Source of the DNA: Penelope pileata
Lineage: Eukaryota; Chordata; Aves; Galliformes; Cracidae
DNA: 64,000 nt
Direction: 5' to 3'
Assembly (NCBI GenBank): GCA_013396635.1
Contig: WBMW01005528.1
Span: 142,768-206,767, forward strand
Shown here: positions 1 through 11,845 of the stretch, one piece after another
Layout of the letters: the number at the start of each line of letters is the position of its first letter
Position numbering within the stretch: position 1 is the first letter of the stretch
The notes under the pieces: model-generated
What the model was told of the DNA's origin: nothing
What the model saw: only the letters and a program-made list of their open reading frames with translations
The model's database searches: none
Position numbers and translations under genes: made by a program

Positions 1-69
1 CAGAAGTACGATTTGCTACGTGAGGTTATTTTGTGTGTGCGCTCTCGAGGTTTAATAGAAAATGGCGTT

Positions 70-102
70 GGGGAGAAATGGGGGGTGGAGGGGGGTATCG
101 GG
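70..102 (+). other. Potential G-quadruplex in OLFM1 intron 1
   Basis: Four G runs of 4, 6, 6 and 3, with loops of 6, 4 and 4 bases, on the plus strand (template strand for OLFM1), starting 21 bp inside the first intron. It fits the usual G4 pattern; formation is not shown. Confidence 0.5.
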
Positions 103-123
103 AAAAGCAAGAGAGGAACCTAC

Positions 124-189
124 TTGAGTGAGTTCTGTGCCCATCAGGATGAGGAAGAAGAGGGCCAGGAGCTTGCTTGCCGGTTGCAT
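124..189 (-). CDS. OLFM1: OLFM1 (noelin) first coding exon, signal-peptide exon
   Basis: Read on the minus strand from ATG at 189-187 this exon gives 22 residues, MQPASKLLALFFLILMGTEL followed by TQ, and then a 5' splice site CAA|GTAGGT (intron starts at 123). The peptide is a short N-terminus with a hydrophobic core (LLALFFLILM), that is, a secretory signal. It matches the known alternative N-terminus of olfactomedin 1, the B-type pancortin start; the other known start is a different exon. The start is supported by an in-frame TAG at 207-205, six codons upstream. OLFM1 is a secreted or ER glycoprotein of neural tissue with a coiled coil and a C-terminal olfactomedin domain; those exons are left of the window. 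Position next to COL5A1 in the same orientation agrees with human 9q34.3 synteny. The junction is phase 0 if the common exon continues with Val-Leu-Pro, as in the family. Confidence 0.9.
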
Positions 190-310
190 GTCTCGCAGGC
201 AGCGCTAGGCACCTCGCATGCAGATCGCCGCCGCCGCTCCGCCGGGCGAACCGAGCCTCCCTGCGCCGACCGCCGCGCTCCTCGCTGCTCCTCGGTCCCT
301 CACCGGCAGG
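190..310 (-). promoter_or_regulatory. OLFM1: OLFM1 5' UTR and CpG-rich promoter-proximal region
   Basis: The roughly 120 bp upstream of the OLFM1 start codon are CpG-rich (repeated CCG/GCG, about 15 CpGs) and contrast with the AT-rich DNA on the far side. This fits a 5' UTR with a small CpG island. The transcription start is not determinable; by position after the AT-rich block it would lie near 290-310 (inference). Confidence 0.6.
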
Positions 311-390
311 ATGGTTTTAATTAAAAATAAATAATAATTAAAAAAAAAACAGAACGAGACAATAAAACGCAATTAAAAAAAAAAAATAAG
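311..390 (-). promoter_or_regulatory. AT-rich block upstream of the OLFM1 5' UTR (possible TATA-like core promoter)
   Basis: About 80 bp almost entirely A/T, with two poly-A/T runs and TATTTATTTTTAATTAAAA read on the minus strand around 320-340. A TATA-like sequence about 30 bp before a CpG-rich 5' UTR could set the transcription start, but simple AT-richness is an equally good description. Confidence 0.3.
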
Positions 391-3097
391 CGGTGAGATT
401 TTCCAAGCGACTCTCAGCACCCCCAGGAAGCAATGCAAGAAATCTGCTTAGCAGAGCCTTCACTTTGCATATTTATTGGGATCTCAGTTTCTCTCCTCTG
501 CTCTCTGGCAATTCTTTTTTTAATGGCTCCCTTGATCGAAAGGCATTTGCGAGGAGAAATTCAACGGAGCACGAAATGATTATCTCTGCTATTGCCAAAA
601 GTTTGCCTTGAAAAGGGGGGGTGNTCGTCCCCCAGCCCCTCTACTCGCTCAACCCAGGGGCCAGGAAAGTAAAGGAGGCATTAAAACCCAGCGAAAAAAA
701 AAGAAAGGGTGAAGAGTGGAGGAGAGGGGCATGTAGGAGATGCTCCTCTCTCCCACAAGCCTGTCACAGATGGAAACATCGAGGGACGTTTAAATGTCAC
801 TTAAAAATNGGGGGGGAATTGGTAGGGCTGGCTACTAGCAGGGGATGGCTGTGGAACAGGATGTGACATCAACTAAGGCGGGGGAAATTTAACTAAACAC
901 GGCAAAGGGAGAGGGGGATAAGGAGCTCGGGGAGCGGCGGTGGGGGAGCGCCTGGGGCTGCTGCGGGGATGGGATGGGAGGGGTTAACCCCCTCCGTGCC
1001 GCTCCGGGGCTCGGGTCCTGCTCGGCTGCATCCCCCTCGGGGGTGTCGGGGCCAGAGGGTCTCCTCTACTGAAAGTAGCAAACCCCCATCCGAAGCTCCT
1101 GCCCAGAGCAAACCCTGGCAGAGGGCTCTGAGCAGCACCTGCAGGAAGGCAGATGCCCCACGTTAATGCTGGGCAGCAGGAGCATGGTGGCAGCCCTTGT
1201 GCTCTGCATCCTCTGCTCCCAGCAAAGGCTCTGCTGGCTGTGGGGAGGGGGCCACGGGCAGTTCCCACCCCACACTATGCCCTTCCCTTTCCCAGTACCC
1301 ACGGGGATGGTGCATCCATTTCTCCATTACGTGCACTCCAAACGCAGCTCATGGTTTCCCCAGGACCTCACGCATACTATTACCTCTCTTAGTATCTGAC
1401 AGAGCAGGGGGACAGCACCATCACCCTTTTTCAGAGGTGAAAAATGTGATGCAGGACCGCCTCTCTTAATGACTGGGTGTTTTAACAGAAATCACTTGCC
1501 ACAGGCCCTCCGTTAGCATGAGGCCTTGCAAGAGGACTTTCCTCCCTTGATTGCCCATCACAAATAATTTCTTCTTCTGCAGTCCTGTGGCACCAGCCAG
1601 TGCTGGAGCAGGAGGGGGGTCCCTGCAGGGTCACAGGGCATTTCCCAAGCTGGGCAATTGGCAGAACTCAGGGAATTTGCAGCCCAGGGACCCTGAAGTT
1701 CAGCAGGAATGAGCAGCTGAGAGCAAACTGGACCAAGGTTTCAGCATTTTGCCATCAAGTGCCCAAGGAGAGGTTGGTCTGTGCACACAGCTGCTGTATG
1801 GCCACAGACCTCCCTGCAGGGGATTTCACCTGCACCCTGCATCTCCACAGGAAGAAAATCAGATTAGTTTAGAGAGAGCTTAGAAAAAAAAGCAGTCCAG
1901 AGAGCAGCTGCAGGAAGGCTGGCATGCCTGGCTAACCCACATGGGTCTCTAATATACTTCCCTCAACACCTCCCTTTAAGGTCAATGCTTTATAGCCCAT
2001 AAAAACAGAGGACCTTTAAAAACATTAAGCTCCTTTTGACTTTATCAGGAGCAGGGCACTGAGGCCAAAAGCATCAATTGCACAACGGGGTCTGAACACT
2101 TCCTCCTCTGATGCCAAAGAGTTGTTTTTCTTTTTTTTTTTTTAACCTCAAACATCCCCTTCCCCTGGCTAGGGCTGCAGCAGGATGCCCTGCCTAGGAA
2201 TCAGCTCTCACCAAAAAACAGGGGACAGAGGAAGGCTAGAGAGTCCCCAGTGAGTGGCGTGACCATGAAGTTATTCCCTTTTCCAAGACAGCCGCAGCAC
2301 ATCCCCAAAGTGGGATCTCTGTTCTCCCTCTTCTTTGCTTTTATACACATTCAGCTCCATTGACCTTCATGGTAATAGTCATGGCTTGCACCTGGGTAAA
2401 TGACAAAAGCATCAGCTCTGTGATTTGTTTTAATTGATTCCTCTTTTATAGTCTTTTGTAATTAAAGCCAGGAACCTTGTCCTAGAACCTGTGCTCCAAG
2501 TTCCCAAGCATACAGCTGCCCTCCAGGAGAAAGCCCTGTCCCACTGAGCTCCCCTCCCAGGGTGGACATCACAAAACCACAAGAAATGAAAGGAAAAGCT
2601 GGCACACAGCAGAAAAGCTTGGGAACACGACCTGGGTCTTTTAATTCCCATGGTGTCTTACCCAGAGTTTGAAAAACACCTGCAGAAAGCTGGAGAGGGT
2701 TCAGAGCCACCAGGTCTGGGGCCAGTGTGAAGGGGCTGCAGATTTTACACCAGCAAAAGGGAGGGCAGAGGGGAGGCTGCCAGGGGAAGGTGTCTGTTCA
2801 CGAAGGCACTTTTACCTGCTGAAAAAGGCAAAGTCAACGTCCATGGTGTGGAGTGGAAGTTGGAAAATTTCTGATGAGAAATAGGCCCTGCTTTCCCTCA
2901 GGGGAGGGTAATCAGACTGTGACAGAGCTCAGCTGCAGGCACGGAGCCTCCTCCACTGCTTGGCGTGGTTAGCTCTGAGCCTAGAGCCCTCCTGAAAGGT
3001 GTTTCCTGGCTCCTCCAAACAGCACAGACGGTGAAACCCTGTCGTGCAATGCAGGAGAGCAGATTAAAACACTTCTGCTTTCCCTTCTATATCTATA
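391..3097. other. Intergenic DNA upstream of OLFM1, no gene seen
   Basis: Non-repetitive DNA, GC-rich around 900-1300. Only short, unconvincing open frames occur. The proximal 400-600 bp include TTTGCATAT at about 473-481 and may hold promoter-proximal elements. Single Ns at 624 and 809 mark unresolved bases next to G or A/G homopolymers. Confidence 0.6.
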
Positions 3098-3322
3098 AGA
3101 ATCACAGAATCACAGCATGGTTGGGTTGGGAGGGCCCTCACAGCCCCCAGCCCCCCCAGCTCAGGCTGCCCAGGGCACACCCAGCCTGGAACCTCCTCCA
3201 GGGATGGGGCACCCACACCTCTGGGCAGTGCCAGGGCCTCACCACCCTGAGTAAACAATTTCCTCCTCACATCTGACCTCAACCTCCCCTTTTATTTTTT
3301 AAGCGTTTCCCCTTGTCCTATG
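3098..3322 (-). mobile_element. CR1 LINE, 5'-truncated fragment
   Basis: The plus strand begins with AGAATCACAGAATCACAG, followed by GGTTGGGTTGGGAGGG and the CR1 3' UTR landmarks in reverse complement (CTCAGGCTGCCCAGGG, CTCCTCCAGGGATGGGGC, TTCCTCCTCACATCTGACCT). The element therefore lies in minus orientation. It is a short, 5'-truncated non-LTR retrotransposon tail with no intact coding region. Confidence 0.88.
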
Positions 3323-4026
3323 TAAAAAATTGGTGTAAAAAGCAGTGATTTGGGCCAGCACCCTGCTCCCTAGACCTGCTGTGAGACCTAGCCTGCCGTG
3401 AGCTTGCCTTCAGTGCCAAAGCATCACTGCCCTTTGCTGGGATCTAGATTGAAAGCACACAACTTGCAATTTGCTCCTAGGAGAGCAGCTGATGGTGCCC
3501 CTCGCTGCGAGCTCTCCTGGCTCTGCTGTCCCCTCACACTGCTCTCATAGCCCTTAAAAACCCTGCTGGAGCTGAGTGCCTCTTGCTTACCAGGATCCTG
3601 CTCTCCTCCCACAGGGATGAAGGATGCTCCAGGTGTGGTTAAAATACCTTCTGTGGTGCTTTGGTACCTACAGAAAGGCACATTTCAGACTTTTTTTTTC
3701 ACACGACCTATTTTCACCCTCATTTGTCATGTCTGTTGCATACATTCACTGGAGATACCTTCCCACGTTTTTTGTGCCATTTCCCTTGAGATTTTGGTGC
3801 CAGGTGTGCCAGGGTGAATGTTTACTGAAGGTGTGGATGTAGAAATGCTCCTTAAGGGCAGCCCAGCTGCTTGCTGCTCCCTGCATGGGTCTGTCCTGCA
3901 GAAAACCATGGGGAAGCGAATCCCTCCCAGGACAGGGTCCTTGCCCTGGCCCTGCACATTTCTCTGTGCTGTGACGCCAAGGATGCCCCGCTCCAAGGGC
4001 CCCAGGTCCACCAGCCTGATGGGCTG
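3323..4026. other. Intergenic DNA between two CR1 fragments, no gene seen
   Basis: About 700 bp of unique DNA with several overlapping short frames on both strands, none with recognisable protein character. Confidence 0.55.
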
Positions 4027-4275
4027 TAGAATCAGAATCAAGGCTGGAAAAGACCTCTAAGATCCCCAAGCCAAAACTCAGCCCATCCCACCATGTCACT
4101 GAGCCATGTCCCCAAGTGCCACATCCCCATGGTTCTGAACACCCCCAGGAATGGGGACCCCACCACCTCTCTGGGCAGCCCAGTGCATCACCGCTCTTTT
4201 GGAGAATAAATTTTGCCTAATATCCAACCTGATCCCCTCCCTGTGCAATGTGACAATTACCTCTCATCCCCCCCC
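4027..4275 (-). mobile_element. CR1 LINE, 5'-truncated fragment
   Basis: Starts with AGAATCAGAATCAAGGCTGG and continues with diverged CR1 tail landmarks (AAAAGACCTCTAAGATC, ACACCCCCAGGAATGGGGAC, CCACCTCTCTGGGCAG, TAATATCCAACCTGA). Minus orientation. More diverged than the copies at 30109 and 45701, so probably older. Confidence 0.85.
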
Positions 4276-5149
4276 AGGGCCACCAGCTCGGCTGATATTC
4301 TGCTGGTGGTCTACAAGGGCTGTCCAGCGAGAAAACTGATTTCTGAAAGAGACCCAAAAAGTATTGATCCCTTTGTCAGAGAGCTGTCAGCGCTGCTGTC
4401 GTGGGGCATCAGCGTGGGTGACAGCAGAACTCGCTGCCAGGACCCTCTGGGAGCACTCAGTCAGCAGGCAGCCAGGGCTGGGGAGCATCCGATGCTCGAG
4501 GAGCAGCAATCCATCCTCAGAGGGAATCAGGCACGTGTGCTCCTCCTGAAGAGCCCATTTCATGCAGACAGAGCCAATGATGAGCACAGGGTGTTTGCTT
4601 CTGGCAGCCTGGATGCCACCAGGAGGGCCCGTGTGAGAGGTTTTCACCTCATCCTTCCTGAGGAATTGCCTTGGGATCCCAGCTACACGTACTGGGGGTG
4701 AATTTCTCCGATGGTGGTTTTTGCTGGAGTCAACACAAAGGAAGGTGAAAACTGGTATTTCTTGGAAAATTGGCCCACGCTGGGAGAATGATATGGGCAG
4801 CATGGGTGGAGACACATGGACAAAGCTGCTCCACATCATGCACCCAGCCTGCCTGTGGCCACCTTTTTCTTCCCTTAAAAAGTGGAAATATTTTGGGAAA
4901 ATAACCCCCTTTTGCTGCAAGCTTGTACAACATACAGTCCAGAGTGGCTCTGGGCCATGATCAGACAGTGAATCTGAATGAACATGTTTCCTCCTGCTTC
5001 ATTACCAACTTCTGTGGCTTTCCTGGTGAGGATCCTGTCTCAGCTGAGCTCCATTTCCATGGGCAGAGGCACCAGGAAAGACAGACGTGCTCCTTTAAGG
5101 CAGGGCTCCATGCACCTCGGGCAGAGCATCACCGTAACGTGATGCGGCA

Positions 5150-5163
5150 GTTGCTAAGGTAAC
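5150..5163. promoter_or_regulatory. Candidate RFX X-box
   Basis: GTTGCTAAGGTAAC is an imperfect inverted repeat that closely fits the RFX-family X-box (two half sites GTTGCY and RGYAAC separated by two bases). It sits in unique intergenic DNA about 4.8 kb upstream of the OLFM1 first exon. Binding and target gene are not shown. Confidence 0.4.
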
Positions 5164-5678
5164 AGCACCAACATCTTTCTTCATGAATTGCGAAGCAAAT
5201 TGTCATGGAAGAGTAAAACCCACATACATCGCTAGGATATATGTCCCGTTGCCCCAGGGTTACAAGTATTTACAGGCTGCTTATTCTTTTTTCTCATTTT
5301 GAAGCACACTCTTACATGTGCCCGTGCACTTTTGATGTCCAGAAACATCTTGTTTGCAGGTCTGCAGCTGCCTTTGTCCGCTCCCAATATGACACCAATG
5401 GGGTGCATTTGGCCACAGCATGGCAGTGGATTTCATTTGGGTCTTCCAAAACGTCCCCAGGTGTGAGGTTGCTCTGTGCTTTGTTCCTTAGCTGACCTCA
5501 TGTTAATGCCTCCTGATTCTCTCAGGCTGCTGATTTGGGGCCAGCAATGCCACTTCCCATGTTTTTGTTTGCTGCGTCAGCACTGGGGGCTCAAATTGCA
5601 CCCAGAGGACTGTGGAGATGGGAAGGAAAAGCAAAAGGTGTGAACGGATCTGAAAAGATGGCTTGCTTTTTACATGTG

Positions 5679-5710
5679 TTCTTTTTTTCTTCTTCTTTTT
5701 TTTTTTTTTT
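5679..5710 (+). repeat. Polypyrimidine tract
   Basis: Thirty-two uninterrupted C/T bases ending in a run of about 16 T. Low-complexity sequence. Confidence 0.9.
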
Positions 5711-8700
5711 AAGTTTTAGAAAACAACTCTCATTCTCTGCAGCTCTTCACCTTCCAGCCTTCAATCCATCCCCTAATGCCATGGGGAGACCAAGCCAGAA
5801 CAGGTCAGAAGCAGCAGCAATGGCAAGAACCAGCCCTTTGTGTTGGAGACAAGAAATAAAGCAGCAGCTGAAGAGCTGGGGAGGTGCAGAAGACAAATAG
5901 CAGGAGGGGAACGGGAGGAGAGCACAGTGCTCGGCTGTGTCTGTGCAGGACACGATGTAATCCATGGGGGACATCCTAATTAAAGCAATGGGAATAATCT
6001 TCCTCGGCTCTACGCTGCCCATTTTGATGAAGTGTTGAGTCCTTTCCCATTGCTGCAGAGGTCTGGGATGACTCCAAGGCAAAGGCTGCTCTCAGCTGCA
6101 CTGCCCCAGGCAGCAGTGTGTTGGTCACAGTCCTGTCCCTATAATTTGCCATGAGTTCCCTTTTCCCAGTGCCAACAGCATGCAGATATTTTGCCTTTGT
6201 GACCCATGGCTTCCCAGGGCCCGTATAGGTGTAGCCAACATTTCCAGGTGGTTGCACAGCCAGTTCCACCAGAGGCATTGCCTTTTCCTTTGCTTTCTGC
6301 TATGTTTGTATTTTTAGCTCATCAGACCCTTCAGTCCGAGCCTCACAGTTGGAAATTCTGTTGCACTGCTTTTAATAAGCAGAATGGTGCCTTTCCTGGC
6401 CTCTTCATTGCTGAAATCATCCAAGGGCTCGAGCAGGAGGGATAAAGCCACACGCCAGGCAAACAGGCTCCGAGGGCGCAATTTCCTGAACCAGCCCATG
6501 ACTGTCATGCAGACATCACCTTCCCTCCTGGCACTTCAAAGCAACATTATACTTCCTTCTTTTGCACCTAATAGATCCTCTGAAAGAAAACAAAACCCAC
6601 ATTAGCAGATTCTGAAGGGTTTATGAGCTTCCAGCAGCCTGAACTCACCCAAGGATCAGTGCTTGCTGCCAAGAATCTGTTGTCCCAAGGCCTGCAGCGT
6701 GTTCTCAGGGCTGTGGGCACCTGCAGGGAGCCCCTGCTTTCTGCCGTGCTTTGGTATCAACAGGAGGGGTCAAGGAGGATGGTAGCAACGTCAGAGGCTC
6801 AGCGAGCTCGGTGCACACCAGGAAGATTGCAACGTGCAGCTCAGCAGCCTGATTGCTTTCAAAACAGCACGAAATTGTGCACGCTGCCTCGAGAAGCCAC
6901 TTGCTCCACGAGAGGTTTCAGCAATAAAAAAGTGGCTGGAAAAGGTGAGAGCCAAGCCGTTTTGCAAAGTTTGCCTCTTGCTGTGTGTTTGTGGCACGTG
7001 GAGAACAGACCGAGTGGTTTCTGTGGCTTCCAGGTGCTCTCCTGCACCTTCCATGGAGGGAGGCAGTGCTCGCTGCTGCCCAGGCTCTGCTTGCCTGGAT
7101 GCCTTGCAGCTAATGGGAAGAACAAAGAAACCTCATAAATGAAACCCAGATGAATCAAAGAGAAAAAAATAAATGAAAAACAATGCAATCCCAAATTTCC
7201 AGAATTGATAACTCACTCACGGGGAGGGAAGCGCAGACAACAGCTTCTGTTGCTAAAAAACCAAGTTTGTGCTATTGTGGGTTCAGGGTTTTAGCCAACT
7301 GTGAAGAACCTTAGAGTAAATTTCAGCATTTCCCAGGGCCCAGATTGCATATTGGACCATATACCCTGAAATGTTTTTATTTAATTTGAGTCCACATTAT
7401 GTTGCCTACATATGGTGACACACACATTTCATTTTATGTAGCAGATGCTGCTTTGCTATTGAGAATGTAATATACTGAGTATATTATGGTATCATTTGGT
7501 TTAGGATAACTGCAGTGTTTCTTAACTCTGATTAGCCTTAATTTTAAACCTGATTTCCTAAGGAAATGAAGCTTATGAAATCCTGCTCTGCATGCACGCG
7601 CTGTGTGCTGTACATCCATCCCTGTCCATCATTCTCCCATTTCATTTGAGCTCGCTGGCTGGTCTCAAAGCAAGATGGGAAATCCTGGTTTGCTTCCTCT
7701 AACTGCACAACAAAGGAGGTGAAGTTCACGATACAGGCTCACCAGGCTGGGGAACAGAGCTGACACAGCACTTTCCCCTAAACCACGAGCACTTCTGAAA
7801 ATTAAAGAGCTGAGGGTAATGCCACTGCTCTCCCATAGCACCTGGAAAGAGGGATCAGGAGGAGCTGTGCTGCTCTGCACAGAGATGAAAGCCTATCTCA
7901 GTCTTAATTAGGAGCTAATTAAAGACTCCAGGTGGTTTCCTCTTTGCTGCCCATTCTGCTGGACCTGCAGGCCCCGAGGCTGAGCTGCAGATGCTGGATT
8001 CCCATGCTGACAGCATCGCTTTGGGGCAGCCCTGGCCCCAACACTGAGCAAGGTGCAACCCAGCAACAGCCCCAGCCCTGTCCTGCAGATCCCATCCCAC
8101 GCATCTGCTCTCATTGTCGGATGCTTCCCTCAGAATTAACACTTGGCTTTGCTGAGATCTCTTTGGAGGCAGCAGGGCACAGCTGTGGTTGAATTGCACC
8201 GCCAAAGCCGGGCAACATTTTTAACGCAGCAAATGTCGGTAGCGTTCTGCAGCTCTCTGCCACTTCCCAACAAGACATCCTGCTCAGCATGTGAAAGCAG
8301 CACTGCTCGCCCTGGGTGCTGCACAGCCCCACACGTGTGAACTCTGTCTTGTTACAGCCCTGCCTCTGCCAACAGCGGCCACAAGCAGCACTTAGCGATG
8401 AGTAATGTACGGAAACGGCTCATGCTGAGTGTTTAGATACAGAAGGATTTTTTTTCTCTTCATACAACATTCTCCTGCAGCCATTGAAGCAGTGCCATAA
8501 ATATTGAAAAAGAGATTTAAAATACCCAATCTGTGCAGACTGAATATTTATGGCCCCCAACCCCCTGACCTTCAGATTTAGGGTATGGCATACATAACAC
8601 AGCCTTATTAAACTGCATAACACGGGTCAGCCTGGGGGTCAGATCAGAACTGAGATCTTTGGAGCGTTTAGCAGTGTTAAAGCTCCCAGTGGTAAACAAA

Positions 8701-8868
8701 CAGTGCAACGTTGTGGTTAGAGCCGACAAGACATCAGCTGCTGGGGGAGCGATGGGGTCTGCAAAGCCCAGTGCAAGGGTTTGTACTGCATGGACCCTCT
8801 CCTTTTACTCCCTTCCATCATCCTGGGGACGGTGACAGCCCAACCTGTCCCAGAAGAGCACAGCCCTG

Positions 8869-9013
8869 GGGTAAACCCGCTGAAGCTGTCCACGGTGCTG
8901 AACGCAGAGAGCACACGCGACGTTGGCTGCTCCCGACACCGGCTGCGGGTTTGTCCCGCTGTAGTGCTAAACCCCCAGCAACACAAAGCCGGGTGCGTTC
9001 AGCCGAATTAGGC
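8869..9013. other. Intergenic CpG cluster
   Basis: Roughly 13 CpG dinucleotides in about 145 bp, within otherwise CpG-poor DNA. No exon or promoter could be assigned. It may be an orphan CpG-rich regulatory element. Confidence 0.4.
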
Positions 9014-11794
9014 CCTCATTGCCTTCATTCAGATTTTTCTAGCAGACCCGCTGCAGTTAAATACTTCAATCAGAGCCAATCAGAGATTTTCAAAACCTCC
9101 ACGCATCCCAGCTGGCACGTCTATTGCTTTTTTGTTCCCTTTCTGGAGAATTATGACTCACACTCAGGGTTTTCAAGCTGAAGCCTTGCATTCCCTCTGC
9201 ACACTCACCCCGATGCTTTCCTCCCCCAAACGCTGCCCAAGATGGGGCCGAGGGGGAGCAGCCAGGGTCCAGGGGAGGAACGAGCAGCATCCCTGTGTTG
9301 CTTGGAGGGAGGCTTTAAAGATCTCAAAGTCCTTCAGATCTGCAGTCAGGAGCTTGAAACGCTCCTCTGATGGATTCCTGTATTTAAAAATAAGGGAGCA
9401 GCAAGAAGATAAAAGTGAAGGGTTTGTGCAGAGCCCAGAGCCCGCAGGTGGCACTTCCCATTCATGGTACTGGAAAAGGCAGATGCTGTGAATTTTGTAC
9501 CTGTTCTATATCCATTGGGGATGGGCAGGAAAAGGGCTGTGGATACCCAGCAAGAGGCTGCAAGGGATCCTTGTGCCTGGCAGTCCTGCCCCATACTCTG
9601 AACCCAAAGGGACCAGAGCTCAGCATGGGGTGTGCTGGGCACCCCCACATCAGTGCTGCGTGCTGGCTCACCCACTGTGCTGGGGCACCAAAAATATGTG
9701 ACCTATAGAGAATCACTGGGCATTTAACATCCATAATGCACAGAATTCACAGATGCTCCCGGAAAAAAAATCACATAATACTCCTGGCATGATGAAGGTG
9801 AAGGAAAACTGGCACAAGGAACAAGTGTTTGGGTTTCTGGCAGTTTATGCTCCAGTTGGACCATGTGGCCAGAGCCCATGTGTTAAATAGCCCAAGCCCA
9901 GCACCGATGAGCGAGGAGCAAGGCTAAAGTGCTGCTTAAAGCTTAATGGGGTTGGAAATAGTGCTGGTCCCACAGTTCAGGCAGTCACACTTTGAGCTCA
10001 TTGCAGCATGATGAGCACCACTCTGCTGCCGGGAACATTTGCAGTTGGGTCTGTTGTGCTGCTTGGTTTCCAAGTGCAATTTTCCCATCTAGGCATTGGC
10101 CAGTGACAATCAACATGACAATGTGCTCCTCTTGCTTTGCTGGTGATGGGCTCCCCTGGTGCACACCCACCTCTGGTCCCCTGCCATCCCACTGCCCTGT
10201 CCTGCTACCAGCAGCCATCTTCCAGACGTATGCCACAAATTATCCATGGGAACAGAACATCATTTTTTCTGATATTCCCAGCTTTGTTAGCTGGAATTGA
10301 TCCTGCTTCTACATTAGCTAGAAAATAAACAAAACCACAGCCAAGCTGGCTGCACGCCCATTGCTAGGAACCTGCTGGAAAAGAGGAAAGATCCAGCATT
10401 GCAATTACAAGGTCTGCAAGGGTGTTCCCAGAAGTGCTTCAGTGTCCCCACTCACTGTGACACTTCACTATGCCTTCAGTGCTTCCTTTCAGCCCCAATC
10501 AAAAAATGCTGCAGATAATCCCCATGCTTCCCAGGCTTGCTCCCTGCAGGGACCACCAGGATCTGCCTTTCTCCTCCTGTTCGCATCCTCCCAGGGTGCT
10601 GACAGCCGATGGAGATGCAGGAGGAGGCAGGGACGTCTCTCCCCATGCCTCTATCTCTGTTCCTTGTTTCCTGGAGCCTGGGGAGCCAGAAAGAGTAACT
10701 GCAATAATTATTTCTTTTGTAGGTAAATAGTTGGGAAATGCTTGGACGAGCAGAGCTGCACAGATCACCGGTGCCTGCGATGGGTGTAGGAAGGACTCAG
10801 GTACACAGAAATGGGTGCTGATTTTTGTGGGGTTCAGCTCCAGCTCTCACCTGTGGTAGCACAGGCAAGGACAAAATGTGGATCCCTGGATTTAGACCTA
10901 CTGATGTCCCAGGAGGATCTCTGCCTGTTCCGTTGCTTTTGGGAGCATCTTCTTTGCAGAGGGAAAAGTTTTCTCAAAGACATCCCAAGGAGTACCCAGA
11001 GGAATCTTTGAGCACATGAGCATTTGGGAACGGTCTCAGTGCTGTGTTCCGCTGCGTGCTCACCAAGCTCCCAATCACTGCTGCTGTTTTTCCAGGCTCC
11101 CTTTCACCACAGCCCCACATTCTCTGTGGCAGGAGGGGACCTCAGGGACTTGCTCCATCCCCAGGGACCCCTCCCACCCCTTCAGCAGCCCTGGGCTTGT
11201 GCCCACGATGCTCCACATTCTGAGCTTGCAGTGCCTGCACAGGAAAGGGCGAGGAGCCGATGGAGTTAAGCCATGTGCAGGAAGGCAGAAGGTTATGTGC
11301 ATCATCAGAGCCAACCTTTATGGGTGTTTGACTAGCAGCTGTTTGAAGGCGCTCGGCACATTAGCAGGGTTGCTGCTGTTTATTGTGCAATCATCGCTTT
11401 AAACCCTCTCCTTTTATTCCCCTCACTCCACCAGAAACCAAATGGAGCAATAAAGATCCCACCTGAGGGTGACAAATAATTACCTGTACCATTTGTCCCC
11501 GAGCCTGATGTGCTCAGTGCTGGCAGGCTGCAAGGAGCAGACCATGGGGGGGGACAGCACAGGGACCCCCCCATCTGCTGCCCCCAGGGATGGAGGAACC
11601 CCCAAAGGCGACCAAAGGGGACAGTTTGGAGAATCCCATCCATACCGCCAGACAAAACCTCTCTGGATTGAAACCAGCCCTGCTTTGCTATTCTGTCCTC
11701 AGGGGAATTCAGAGCCAGGCTGGTGAAGGAAGCTAAACTGTTGTTGTCCCTGGCTCAGAGGCTCTCTGATAGCAGCGTTTTTTAAAAATTAAAT

Positions 11795-11845
11795 GCTCGC
11801 GTCCAATTGTATTTGCATTGTGTAATGTCCTTACCCAATGCAATC
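11795..11845. promoter_or_regulatory. Candidate regulatory stretch with octamer motif
   Basis: A perfect POU octamer ATTTGCAT (11811-11818) lies four bases after a CCAAT box (11803-11807). A second CCAAT occurs about 30 bp further on. The stretch is AT-rich, unlike its flanks. Function inferred only from motif content. Confidence 0.28.

Noticed and set aside
13..324. 103-codon plus-strand frame across the OLFM1 first exon
   Set aside because: Antisense of the OLFM1 signal exon and its CpG-rich 5' UTR.
4213..4701. 162-codon plus-strand open frame
   Set aside because: Begins inside a CR1 fragment in antisense and continues into unique DNA with no protein-like features.
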